DNA of 64,000 bases from Paenibacillus mucilaginosus 3016 (lineage in GTDB: Bacteria; Bacillota; Bacilli; Paenibacillales; NBRC-103111): contig NC_016935.1 of NCBI RefSeq assembly GCF_000250655.1, positions 3,614,001-3,678,000 on the forward strand, given 5' to 3'. Positions 23,868 to 33,528 of the stretch are shown piece by piece. The first letter of the stretch is position 1. Each line of letters begins with the position of its first letter. Under the pieces are notes generated by a model that saw nothing but the letters and a program-made list of their open reading frames with translations, was not told the DNA's origin and ran no database searches. The translations under genes were made by a program, and so were the position numbers.

Positions 23868-25721
23868 ATGAATGCCGTATTGTACGGACTGCAGGTCGAT
23901 TATGTGAGCGAGCACGGGCACTTCATGGTGCTGAGCTCGGCGGAAGGGCTGCGGCAGGAGGATCTGTCCTCCTTCCAGCTCAGCATGCTGTCGGCCAACC
24001 GCATTCCGGGACTGCTCCCCCTCCAGCTGGAGAGCCGGGACGGGAGCGTACTGCTGTATTACACGATTACGGGCAAACGGATGCTCACCCATTGGCTGCG
24101 GTCGGGCAGACTGACGCTCCGCGAATACTACGGGCTGCTGCTGTCGATCGTGGAGGTGCTCGGCGACTCCATGGTCTACATGCTGCAGCCGGGCAGATAC
24201 ATGCTGCAGGAGGACTTCATTTACTGCGGCAGCGGGCTGCAGGACCTGCAGCTTACCTATGTGCCGGTGGAACGGCTGGAGGGTAAAGGCTCGGTTGCTG
24301 GAGATCTGAGGGAGCTGGCTTCGCGCTGGATCCACCGGGTGACCGAGCTGCAGGGCGGAGGATACCAGGAGCTGATGCGCTATCTGGAGCAGGAAGAAAC
24401 GTTCTCGTTAGCCGAGCTGAAGCAGCTGCTGCTCCGTCAGGCGGGCTATCTGGAGGGAGTGCAGGGTCCCGCCGGAACGGAGATGACGCGGGGAGCGTTA
24501 GGAGAAGCGGAAGCGGCAGGAACGAGAGGGACCGCCATATCCGGAGGCCGGACACAGAGGAGCGGAGCCGACAACCGGACCGCTTACGATTACGGAACGC
24601 TGCGCAAGAACGACAAGGGGGCTGAAGCTTATTCGGCACCTGCAGCAGCTTCAAACCGAACTGCGGCTTTTCAGCGGACAGCCGAGCGGGAACACGAACC
24701 GGCCCCGGCCCCCCGTCCCTGGGGAGAGGAAGGCACCTTCAACGTACCGGACTGGCTCGGTCTGCAGGGCGAGGCGGCGAAGCCTTCGGCCCCTGGTGGT
24801 GCGGCCGCCCTGGAGGCGGACGGGAAGACACGGAGCAAAAAGCCGTTCTATGTCGCGATGATGACCGTCCTGGCGTGGGGCATGGTCTGGAAGCTGTATG
24901 CCGATTCGCCCGGCGAACCGAAGCTGTATCTGTGTACAGGAGCCACGCTCCTCATCGCTGCGGCGGCCCTGCTGGTGATCGGCCGGATGCGCAAAGCGGA
25001 GGAAGCCGCGCACGAATCCTTGTATCCGCCTCCGGAGGAGAGCGGGGGCCTTAGGCCATCCAAAGAGCCGAATGCCTTCCTGGAAGGGCTGGGGCTCAGC
25101 GCAGCCTCTGCTAACCGGAGTGCAGGCTCGCCCGGCACCGACGGATGGGGATCCAGACCGGGGGCGTCCGGGCTGACCGGGAACGGAGAGGAGTCGTTCG
25201 CATGGGAGCCGGAAGAGGCTGCAGGCTCCTTTACGGCATCCGGGGCCGCGGCTCCTTCAATAGGCGGCAGCCCATCTGCAGGAGCAGGCAGGCTGGTCGA
25301 TGCCTATTTTGGCCCGGAGCCCTCTGCCGGTTCCCCTGCACAGGGCTCCTCATTCTTCGGGACAACCGCATCCTCTCCGGCACCCGTTCAGGGAGCGGAT
25401 GATTTGGCGGGCCGAACGACGCTGCTCCGGCCGGCGGACGCCACGGTCTTCCTGGGCGGCAAGCCGGCCGGGAGGGAAGCGGAGGCGGCCGTTCCCTGTC
25501 TGGAGCTTGACCGCGCTGGAGAACTGGAACGCATCCGCCTGACGAAGGCGAGCTTCATCATCGGCCGGACCGGCGGCGAAGCGGACTGGGTGCACGACGA
25601 GATGGGGGTCTCCCGGCTTCATGCCGAGCTCGTACGGGGGGCAGACGGAAGCGTAGGCATCAAGGACCTCGGTTCGCGTCAACGGAACGACTGTGAACGG
25701 GGAGGCACTGGTCCCCTATAA
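23868..25721 (+). CDS. Membrane FHA-domain protein of the Tad operon, apparent frameshift near its end
   Basis: The frame gives 617 residues: an N-terminal DUF6382-like domain (about 1-170), a disordered linker, two membrane segments (about 325-375, FYVAMMTVLAWGMVWKLY and LYLCTGATLLIAAAALLVIG), a second low-complexity linker, and the start of an FHA phosphothreonine-binding domain (IIGRTGGEADWVHDEMGVSRLHAELV). The FHA domain breaks at 25679-25680: DLGSR should continue NGTTVNG, and does so in the next frame from 25681 to a TGA at 25789-25791. One extra base explains it. AAAAGGGG precedes ATG 23868. As last gene of the operon it may couple pilus function to Ser/Thr phosphorylation (inference). 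Confidence 0.72.
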   Translation: MNAVLYGLQVDYVSEHGHFMVLSSAEGLRQEDLSSFQLSMLSANRIPGLLPLQLESRDGSVLLYYTITGKRMLTHWLRSGRLTLREYYGLLLSIVEVLGDSMVYMLQPGRYMLQEDFIYCGSGLQDLQLTYVPVERLEGKGSVAGDLRELASRWIHRVTELQGGGYQELMRYLEQEETFSLAELKQLLLRQAGYLEGVQGPAGTEMTRGALGEAEAAGTRGTAISGGRTQRSGADNRTAYDYGTLRKNDKGAEAYSAPAAASNRTAAFQRTAEREHEPAPAPRPWGEEGTFNVPDWLGLQGEAAKPSAPGGAAALEADGKTRSKKPFYVAMMTVLAWGMVWKLYADSPGEPKLYLCTGATLLIAAAALLVIGRMRKAEEAAHESLYPPPEESGGLRPSKEPNAFLEGLGLSAASANRSAGSPGTDGWGSRPGASGLTGNGEESFAWEPEEAAGSFTASGAAAPSIGGSPSAGAGRLVDAYFGPEPSAGSPAQGSSFFGTTASSPAPVQGADDLAGRTTLLRPADATVFLGGKPAGREAEAAVPCLELDRAGELERIRLTKASFIIGRTGGEADWVHDEMGVSRLHAELVRGADGSVGIKDLGSRQRNDCERGGTGPL

Positions 25722-25790
25722 GCTGCACGAGCTCAAAGAAGGCGACCGCATCCGGATCGTCACGACCGAATTTACGTATGTAACCGCATG

Positions 25791-25815
25791 ACCCAGGGCC
25801 TCCCTGGGTTTTATT
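25791..25815 (+). terminator. Terminator of the Tad operon
   Basis: ACCCAGGG (25791-25798) and CCCTGGGT (25802-25809) form an 8-base-pair stem with a CCT loop, followed by TTTATT. It begins at the stop codon reached if the FHA frameshift is repaired, which supports the longer reading of that gene. Confidence 0.8.
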
Positions 25816-25918
25816 CACGTATTACGGGCCAACCGCGAGTTTTGTCCGCACACCGTCTTTGTCAGGAACGGCTTCCCTTGGCTTCTGCCGCCTATTGTAG
25901 AAAAGGGAACCGGAACAA

Positions 25919-26155
25919 TGGTATAATAAAGCGTCCCACCTGTGTCCATCAGGTATACCTACAAAGGCAGGAGGATGCGGGTGACCGCAGGACATGTCCT
26001 TTCCTTGGGGAAGGAAGATCTTTGACCGGAGCCTGCTTCCGGAACGGAACTTACATACTTTTTGCAAAGAAACACGAAAGGGACCGGTGGAGCATCGCTC
26101 CCTTACCCTTGGCGGACAAGCCGCCGCCGCATACCCGAGATTAAAGGAGAAATGC
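25919..26155 (+). promoter_or_regulatory. Extended -10 promoter and long leader of the Dabb gene
   Basis: TGGTATAAT (25919-25927) is an extended -10 element; TTGTAG upstream is too distant to be a good -35. The transcript would have an untranslated leader of about 220 bases. The leader can form a GGAGC-ATC-GCTCC hairpin that competes with an outer AAGGGA/TCCCTT pairing (about 26080-26105). I looked for T-box and SAM-riboswitch signatures and saw none. Nothing else is seen between 25816 and 25918. Confidence 0.4.
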
Positions 26156-26449
26156 ATGATGCTGACGCATATCGTATTCTTCAAGCTGAAGGACCGCCAG
26201 CCCGAATCCGTCGAGGCCACGGCTGCCGTACTCCGCAATATGGAGGGCAAAATTGACGTGCTGCGCCATATCGAAGTGGGCATCGACGTCCTGCACCTGG
26301 ACCGTTCTTACGATATCGCCCTGATCACGAAGTTCGACTCGGTCGAAGATCTGCAGGTGTATGCTGACCACCCGGTGCATGTGGAGGTCTTGGCCCATAT
26401 GAAGCAGGTGCTGGACGGGACGAGCGTTTGCGTGGATTTCGTCTCGTAA
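26156..26449 (+). CDS. Dabb-family (stress-responsive A/B barrel) protein
   Basis: A 97-residue protein, MMLTHIVFFKLKDRQPES..., with the dimeric ferredoxin-like fold of the Dabb family: the HIVFFKLKD strand, the IEVGID strand, YDIALITKFDSVEDLQVYADHPVHVEV and the terminal VCVDFVS strand. AAAGGAG at 26143-26149 fixes the start. Members are small dimeric proteins with diverse or unknown functions. No neighbour suggests a substrate; the next gene is convergent. Confidence 0.8.
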   Translation: MMLTHIVFFKLKDRQPESVEATAAVLRNMEGKIDVLRHIEVGIDVLHLDRSYDIALITKFDSVEDLQVYADHPVHVEVLAHMKQVLDGTSVCVDFVS

Positions 26450-26451
26450 AA

Positions 26452-26473
26452 AAGCGCCCTATAGAGGACGCTT
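26452..26473 (-). terminator. Terminator for the leftward DUF2269 gene
   Basis: AAGCG-CCT pairs with AGG-CGCTT around ATAG with one mismatch. On the minus strand it is followed by a T run (A residues at 26448-26453 on plus). It lies between convergent genes and may work both ways. Confidence 0.6.
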
Positions 26474-26511
26474 CAGGTTTGTCGCGGTGAGGCAGGGACC
26501 GTTCCTCCGCT

Positions 26512-26961
26512 TCAGGAAGTGAGGAATGCGAACTGCGGCTTCGTAATCATCATCCACAGCATGATGAAGAGCACCGTCAGGTAGATGTACAGCGACCGCG
26601 TCAGCTTGCGCAGCAGGGGGGCCCGGTCGCTTCCTTCCTGGCGCAGCTTCCGGATCGTCGGGGAGAACGCCCGGGCCATGAACACCAGCGAGGCGACGAG
26701 CACCGCGAACGTGCCCAGGATCCACGGGGTATCCCAAGGCCAGCCGCCGAGCCACATCAGCAGTAGGCCGGAGCCCACAAGAACATGGCCGGTATGCTTC
26801 GACAAGCGGACGACAAAGTGGAAGGAATCCAGGAACGAGGCCTTGAGCGGACCTTCGGCCGTATGAAGCTTCCGCAGCATGGGGATGAGGACGAAGAACG
26901 GGCCGATGGAGACCATGGCCGACACGGCATGGATGAAGACGAGCAAATCGTACCAGAACAT
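26512..26961 (-). CDS. DUF2269-like four-helix membrane protein
   Basis: A 149-residue integral membrane protein with about four hydrophobic helices (LLVFIHAVSAMVSIGPFFVLIPML, HVLVGSGLLLMWLGG, WILGTFAVLVASLVFMARAF, LYIYLTVLFIMLWMMI). The HAVSAMVSIGPFF pattern matches DUF2269 predicted membrane proteins, whose role is unknown. ATG 26961 is chosen because GGAGG lies 12 bases upstream; a TTG at 26973 directly abuts that site and is less likely. It is a single-gene unit flanked by terminators on both sides. Confidence 0.7.
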   Translation of the reverse strand: MFWYDLLVFIHAVSAMVSIGPFFVLIPMLRKLHTAEGPLKASFLDSFHFVVRLSKHTGHVLVGSGLLLMWLGGWPWDTPWILGTFAVLVASLVFMARAFSPTIRKLRQEGSDRAPLLRKLTRSLYIYLTVLFIMLWMMITKPQFAFLTS

Positions 26962-27004
26962 GGAGCAGTGCAACCTCCGCTAATCTTATCTCTTAGAGTA
27001 AAGC

Positions 27005-27091
27005 AAAAAACAGTGCAGCCGGCTCATCTGCTGGCGTCCCGGCTTACGGCGGGGCAGCCGCGGGCAGGGGAGCCTTGGCTACACTGTTTTT
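27005..27091. terminator. Long stem inverted repeat, probable terminator
   Basis: AAAAACAGTG (27006-27015) pairs with CACTGTTTTT (27082-27091), with further AGCC/GGCT pairing inside and a GC-rich loop of about 50 bases. It lies after the leftward ASCH gene and could terminate it on the minus strand. Confidence 0.55.
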
Positions 27092-27160
27092 CTTGAAATT
27101 ACATGGGGTGAGGCGGGCCGGAGGCTCGTTTCTCATTGAAGCGTCCGGAGCCGCTACCGA

Positions 27161-27490
27161 TTATACTTCCCGGAATTCATGGACCCAGACGCGCATTTGC
27201 GGCATCCACGGCATCCCGGCGTGCATCGACATGATGTAGTTTTTGTACTCTTCGACGGAGGAATAGCCTTCGGCTTTGATGTTCTCGTCGGTCAGTTCGC
27301 CGAGGGACTGGGAGTATACGTTCGTCACTTCGAACTTGCGTCCCTGAAGCTCCATGATCTCGCCGATGTCGGCGTAACGGCCGTTGCGGCGTGTAGCGGT
27401 TTTCTCGCCGCTGAGCACTTTGGCAACGTCGGCATCTACGGTAACCATACGTTCAATACTGCATGTTTTCGGTGGCAAAGCTTCGGACAT
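27161..27490 (-). CDS. ASCH-domain protein
   Basis: A 109-residue protein. GEKTATRRNGRYADIGEIMELQGRKFEVTNVYSQSLGELTDENIKAEGYSSVEEYKNYI resembles the ASCH domain, a PUA-like beta barrel predicted to bind RNA or modified nucleobases, with the typical conserved K-T-x-T-R-R segment. The ATG at 27490 has AGGAGG 10 bases upstream. It is monocistronic and its partner is unknown. Confidence 0.7.
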   Translation of the reverse strand: MSEALPPKTCSIERMVTVDADVAKVLSGEKTATRRNGRYADIGEIMELQGRKFEVTNVYSQSLGELTDENIKAEGYSSVEEYKNYIMSMHAGMPWMPQMRVWVHEFREV

Positions 27491-27581
27491 GGGGTGCAAC
27501 CTCCTAGAATAATGTTCCAAATGTAGCTTACACGAATCAGGAATGAGAATCAAATAGAATCAAGGGAAGAGGGGGATCTCC

Positions 27582-28641
27582 TTGCCGCAAAACATAGACA
27601 AAGCGTACGTGCTCCGGATCCTCGAGATGCTGCTCGCAACGCCGAGCCCAAGCGGCTACTGCGCGGATGTGATGCGCAAGCTTGCGGAAGAAACGCGCCG
27701 GCTCGGATACGAAATGACGCTGACACCGAAGGGCTGCGGGATCATTACCGTGCCCGGCGCCGCGGAAGGCCGTGTGATCGGTCTGTCCGGACACGTCGAT
27801 ACGCTCGGCGCGATGGTCCGGTCCGTCAAGAGCAGCGGGATGCTGCGCTTTACATTAGTAGGCGGTTTTATGCTGGGAGCGGTGGAGAATGAATACTGCC
27901 GGGTGCATACACGTGACGGCCGCGTTTATGAAGGGACGATCCTGACGAACAAGCCGTCGGTCCATGTGTATCCGGATGCCAAGGAGCTCAAGCGTGAGGA
28001 GGCCGTCATGGAAATCCGTCTGGACGAGCAGGTGTCCTCGGCGGAGGATGTGCGTCGTCTTGGCATTGAAGTCGGAGACTTCGTCTCGTTCGATCCGCGG
28101 ACGCGTGTGATGCCCAGCGGGTACGTGAAGTCCCGGCACCTGGACGATAAGGCTGGCGTGGCTGCGCTGTTCGGTCTCCTTGAGCTGCTGAAGCGGGAGT
28201 CGATCGTGCCTGCCTATACGCTTAAGCTGCTGATCTCCACTTATGAAGAAGTGGGGGCACGGTGCAGCGTGGATTCCGGAGGACATCACGGAGATGATCG
28301 CCGTCGACATGGGCGCCATGGGCGAGGACCTGCAGTGCACGGAGCTCGACGTATCGATCTGTGCGAAGGATTCCAGCGGCCCGTATGACTTCGCGATGAC
28401 CACGAAGCTTGTGGAGCTGGCACGGCGCAGCGGCATCCGTCACGTCGTGGATATTTATCCGCAGTACGGTTCGGATGCGTCGGCCGCCCTCCGCGGAGGG
28501 AGCAATATCCGCGCGGCGCTGATCGGACCGGGCGTACATGCGTCCCACGCCATGGAGCGCACCCATATCGACGCGGTCATCGGCACGGCCTCCCTGCTCG
28601 CAGCGTATGCCGCGGACCCGGCGGAGCCGTATACGATATAG
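27582..28641 (+). pseudogene. M42-family metallopeptidase, interrupted by one extra G
   Basis: Two frames together make a full M42 (FrvX/YsdC-like) aminopeptidase. The first runs from TTG 27582: MPQNIDKAYVLRILEMLLATPSPSGYC, the metal ligand motif GLSGHVDTLGAMV, and SRHLDDKAGVAALFGLLELL. It breaks at STYEEVG. The second frame continues GHGAAWIPEDITEMIAVDMGAMGEDL to PYTI at 28641. EEVGHGAA is the catalytic Glu segment, so the break is at the GTGGGGGCAC run (about 28250-28257), where one G too many is present. As written the protein is truncated at 28388 in an unrelated tail. It is either a recent pseudogene or a homopolymer sequencing error. Confidence 0.8.
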
Positions 28642-28711
28642 ATCCGCACCGGGGCGGTGAATCTGCAGGGTCACCCCCGTCCCGGACACGGAAAGGAGCA
28701 GGAAGACATTC

Positions 28712-30634
28712 ATGAACATACTGACGGTAGAAGGATTATATAAAAGCTACGGCGAGAAAGTGCTGTTCGACGGCATTCAGTTTCAGATTAACGAACGGGA
28801 GCGGATCGGGCTTGTCGGGGTCAACGGCACAGGCAAGTCGACGCTGCTGAAGATTATGGCGGGGGAAGAGCCGTTGGAGCAGGGCAAGCTCCTGCACTCC
28901 AATCACTTCCATGTGGAGTACCTGCCGCAAAATCCCGCGTTCGACGCCGAATCCACGGTGCTCGAGCAGGTGTTCTACGGCGACACGCCGCTGATGCAGG
29001 CGCTGCGGGAATACGAGTGGGCGCTGGCGGAGCTTGGGCTTGCGCCCGAGGACGAGAAGCGCCAGGCGAAGCTGTTCGCCGCCCAGCAGCGGATGGACGC
29101 GACCGGCGCCTGGGACGCCGCCACGACGGCGAAGACCGTGCTGACGCGCCTCGGCATCACGGACTTCGGACGCAAGGTCGGCACCTTGTCCGGCGGCCAG
29201 CGCAAGCGCGTCGCCATGGCACGGGTGCTGATCCAGCCGGCGGACCTGCTCATCCTCGACGAGCCGACGAACCACATCGACCATGAGACGGTCGAATGGC
29301 TCGAGGAGTTCCTCTCGAAGTGGAAGGGCGCGCTGCTGCTCGTCACCCACGACCGGTACTTCCTCGACCGGGTGACCAATCGTATATTCGAGCTCGACCG
29401 TGGCAAGCTGTACAGCTACGACGGCAATTACGCCGCCTTCCTTGAGAAAAAAGCGGATCGTCTGGAGCGCGAAGCGGCGGAAGAGGACAAACGGCAGAAC
29501 CTGCTGCGTCGGGAGCTGGCGTGGCTGCGCCGGGGAGCCAAGGCGCGGACGACGAAGCAGAAGGCGCGGATCGACCGCGTCGTGGAGCTTCGCGACCGCA
29601 AGGTGGCCGGCCCGTCGGCACAGCTGGAGGTGTCGCTAGGAGCATCCCGTCTGGGCAAAAAAATCATGGAGATCGAGCATCTCTCGAAGAAATTCGAGGA
29701 CCGGCGCATCGTCGAGGATTTCAGCTACATCGTGCTGCCGGAGGACCGGATCGGCATCATCGGACCGAACGGTACGGGGAAATCGACCTTCCTGAACCTG
29801 CTGGCCGGACGTCTGACGCCCGACAGCGGGATGATCGACACCGGCTCCACGGTGAAGCTTGCCTACTACACGCAGGAGAGCGTGGAGATGGACGACAAGC
29901 AGCGCGCGATCGACTATATCAAGGAAGCGGCGGAAGTGATCCGCACCTCCGACGGGGAGGCGATCACGGCCGCCCAGATGATGGAGCGGTTCCTGTTCAC
30001 GCCGGCCCAGCAGTGGACGCCGATCGGCAAGCTCTCCGGCGGGGAGAAGCGGCGGCTGTACCTGCTTCGCACTCTGATGGGCGAGCCGAATGTGCTCCTG
30101 CTGGACGAGCCGACCAACGACCTCGATATCCAGACGCTGACCGTGCTGGAGGAATACCTCGATGATTATCCCGGCGTCGTCATTACGGTATCCCATGACC
30201 GGTACTTCCTCGACCGGACGGCGGACCATCTCTTCGTCTTCGAGGGCGAGGGGCGGGTGCGGCGGTTCTACGGGAATTACACGGAATACATGGATGCATT
30301 GAAGCTCGAGCGGCAGGCCGAAGCTGAGGCCAAGAAGGCGGAGAAGCCGGCACCGAAGACCGAAGCGCCGCAAGCCGCCCGGAGCGATGCGGGCCGTGCG
30401 AAGAAGCTGTCGTACAAGGAACAGAAGGAATGGGACGAGATCGAAGACAAGATCGCTGGACTTGAGGAGCGCCTCGCCAAGATCAAATCCGAGATCGAGA
30501 AGGCGGGAAGCGACTACGGCCGCGTCCAGGATCTGTTCCGGGAGGAGCAGGACGTGAGCGCCGAGCTGGAGGCGACGATGGACCGCTGGACGGAGCTGTC
30601 GGAGCTGGTGGAGAGCATCGCATCAGGCAAGTAA
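28712..30634 (+). CDS. ABC-F ATPase, Uup/YfmR type
   Basis: A 640-residue soluble protein with two ATP-binding domains in tandem and no membrane segment. Domain 1 has GVNGTGKST, LSGGQRKR and LLILDEPTNHID; domain 2 has GPNGTGKST, LSGGEKRR and [11 protein letters not shown]. The charged inter-domain linker contains RRELAWLRRGAKARTTKQKARI, and the C-terminal 90 residues form a predicted coiled coil as in Uup/YfmR. ABC-F proteins of this kind act on the ribosome and relieve stalled or difficult translation. GGAGCAGG lies before the ATG. It precedes a second ABC-F gene with its own promoter. Confidence 0.85.
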   Translation: MNILTVEGLYKSYGEKVLFDGIQFQINERERIGLVGVNGTGKSTLLKIMAGEEPLEQGKLLHSNHFHVEYLPQNPAFDAESTVLEQVFYGDTPLMQALREYEWALAELGLAPEDEKRQAKLFAAQQRMDATGAWDAATTAKTVLTRLGITDFGRKVGTLSGGQRKRVAMARVLIQPADLLILDEPTNHIDHETVEWLEEFLSKWKGALLLVTHDRYFLDRVTNRIFELDRGKLYSYDGNYAAFLEKKADRLEREAAEEDKRQNLLRRELAWLRRGAKARTTKQKARIDRVVELRDRKVAGPSAQLEVSLGASRLGKKIMEIEHLSKKFEDRRIVEDFSYIVLPEDRIGIIGPNGTGKSTFLNLLAGRLTPDSGMIDTGSTVKLAYYTQESVEMDDKQRAIDYIKEAAEVIRTSDGEAITAAQMMERFLFTPAQQWTPIGKLSGGEKRRLYLLRTLMGEPNVLLLDEPTNDLDIQTLTVLEEYLDDYPGVVITVSHDRYFLDRTADHLFVFEGEGRVRRFYGNYTEYMDALKLERQAEAEAKKAEKPAPKTEAPQAARSDAGRAKKLSYKEQKEWDEIEDKIAGLEERLAKIKSEIEKAGSDYGRVQDLFREEQDVSAELEATMDRWTELSELVESIASGK

Positions 30635-30692
30635 GCTGCAGGGAGGCCGGCGGTCCCCCTGAAAAAAATATAGGAAGCCGCGCCGTTTCCGC

Positions 30693-30722
30693 TTGGGGAT
30701 GGTGCCCCTCCTGTGCTATAAT
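30693..30722 (+). promoter_or_regulatory. Promoter of the YkpA-type ABC-F gene
   Basis: TTGGGG (30693-30698), 18 bases, then TATAAT (30717-30722) with a TGC extended -10 element directly before it. Start of transcription would be about 60 bases before the ATG at 30790. Confidence 0.6.
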
Positions 30723-30786
30723 ATACGTTTGAGAGCACATGAAGGAAGAAAAGCTTCAGTCTATGGAAGAAAGTGGGTATCAATAG

Positions 30787-32403
<1,617 letters not shown>

Positions 32404-32670
32404 TCCGGGCAGGGGGAGGGAGGGACGCGGACGGAGACCGCGTTCCTTCCGCTTCCACCGCTCAGTCACCTGTAGGAGATGGTGAGGATGGGCAGTGCCG
32501 GTCTCCTCAAGGATGTAACTGAGTGGAGTACGGTGGAAGAGGCACGTCTTGGCGGGGAACTTGCTTAACCGATGGAGATCAACGCCTATGCCGTCCTTTC
32601 TGGGACGATGCGTGTTTATTACACATATCAGACGGCAGAAACGAGCATGTGCGAGTTATACTTTCTGATA
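32404..32670. other. Non-coding spacer with imperfect stem-loops
   Basis: No convincing gene. After ykpA an imperfect hairpin GGACGCGG/CCGCGTTCC (about 32423-32446) may weakly terminate it. Further on, CTCAGT (32461-32466) pairs with ACTGAG (32518-32523), and inside it GGAGA pairs with TCTCC (about 32474-32506), giving a possible structured RNA. No promoter was found for it. Confidence 0.3.
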
Positions 32671-32675
32671 TTTTT

Positions 32676-32716
32676 AAAAAAGGATGAGCCGCAGCCCCTG
32701 GGGCTTACGCTCATCC
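32676..32716 (-). terminator. Terminator for the leftward small gene
   Basis: Read on the minus strand, GGATGAGC pairs with GCTCATCC (32682-32689 and 32709-32716 on plus) with an inner AGCCCC/GGGGCT stem, followed by a T run. It lies about 100 bases beyond the stop of the small gene at 32819. Confidence 0.8.
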
Positions 32717-32818
32717 TTCTTTTGTTGGTAAGCTTGATCATTCGGCTTGATGGCAGCCGCGGGCGGAACGAGATCAAAGGATCCCGCCGAACCGAGCCGC
32801 TGGACGTCAGACCGGGAC

Positions 32819-33043
32819 CTAGCTGCCGCCCGTACGACGGCGCTGGTTGTTCGGCTTCTTGTTGTTCTGGCTGCGCATCACGGCGTCATTGCCTGCACGC
32901 ATGCCTCCGCCGAGCTTGCCGTCCTTCTGGTCCTGCTTCTTCTGGGCGAGCTTGTTCTTGATCGCATCAGCCAGGGAGACCTTGCGCGGCTCCGAAGATT
33001 CGCCTGCCCCTGCGTTTACGGATTCATTGTTTTGTTCTGTCAT
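32819..33043 (-). CDS. Small, charged, probably disordered protein
   Basis: A 74-residue protein, MTEQNNESVNAGAGESSEPRK..., acidic at the N terminus and very basic at the C terminus (NKKPNNQRRRTGGS). The middle KVSLADAIKNKLAQKKQDQKDGKLGGG could form a short helix. AGGTGG stands before the ATG, and there are both a promoter (33079-33108) and a strong terminator, so it is a genuine single-gene unit. It has the style of small nucleic-acid or ribosome-associated proteins, but no family is recognised and no function is assigned. Confidence 0.65.
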   Translation of the reverse strand: MTEQNNESVNAGAGESSEPRKVSLADAIKNKLAQKKQDQKDGKLGGGMRAGNDAVMRSQNNKKPNNQRRRTGGS

Positions 33044-33078
33044 GTCTATTACCACCTGCCCTATGCTTGAATAGTACC

Positions 33079-33108
33079 ATTTTACCGGATTTGCCCATAC
33101 AGAAGCAA
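33079..33108 (-). promoter_or_regulatory. Promoter of the small charged protein gene
   Basis: On the minus strand TTGCTT (33108-33103) and TAAAAT (33084-33079) are 18 bases apart, about 36 bases before the ATG at 33043. Confidence 0.5.
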
Positions 33109-33152
33109 CAGGGGCAGCCAAACAAACAAAGGAACGGAAGGAAGGGGAGCTT

Positions 33153-33473
33153 ATGGGGCTGCCGGAGTGGAGCGAGACGCTCCTGCTCAGCGATACGCCC
33201 TTCGGAAAGGGTCCAAGGTACGTGTATGTGTATTCGCCCCTCTGCGGCACCTGCCGTGTCGGGATGCGGATGCTCGAAGTGGCTGCCGCGGCCGACCCGG
33301 GCCGCAACATCGGGATTTGCAACATCAACCTGACGCGGGAGCTGGCGGGACGCTGGCAGATTGAGAGCGTTCCGTGCCTTGTCCATCTTGAAGGCGGACA
33401 AGTGAGTCGCAAGCTGTACCGTCTCGGATCGGTCGCCGACCTGCTGGGATGGATCCGGGGATCGTCCCTGTGA
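33153..33473 (+). CDS. Thioredoxin-like protein
   Basis: A 106-residue thioredoxin-fold protein. The active-site motif is CGTC (31-34) in YVYVYSPLCGTCRVGMRML, and the cis-Pro appears in IESVPCLVHLEGG. The CGTC motif differs from the CGPC of classical thioredoxin, so its partner specificity may differ. A GGAAGGGGAG site precedes the ATG. It lies 55 bases upstream of kapB with a separate ribosome binding site; the two may share a transcript. Confidence 0.8.
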   Translation: MGLPEWSETLLLSDTPFGKGPRYVYVYSPLCGTCRVGMRMLEVAAAADPGRNIGICNINLTRELAGRWQIESVPCLVHLEGGQVSRKLYRLGSVADLLGWIRGSSL

Positions 33474-33528
33474 ACGAAGCGGAAACTGAATATATGCGGC
33501 ATATTCATACTAAAGGAGCGGATCGGAT

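Noticed and set aside
25788-26144. A 118-codon frame after the FHA gene
   Set aside because: It starts inside the Tad terminator and runs through a promoter-bearing spacer; no conserved feature.
25922-26155. A T-box or SAM riboswitch in the Dabb leader
   Set aside because: No AGGGTGG-type T-box bulge, no SAM-I core, and no terminator before the gene.
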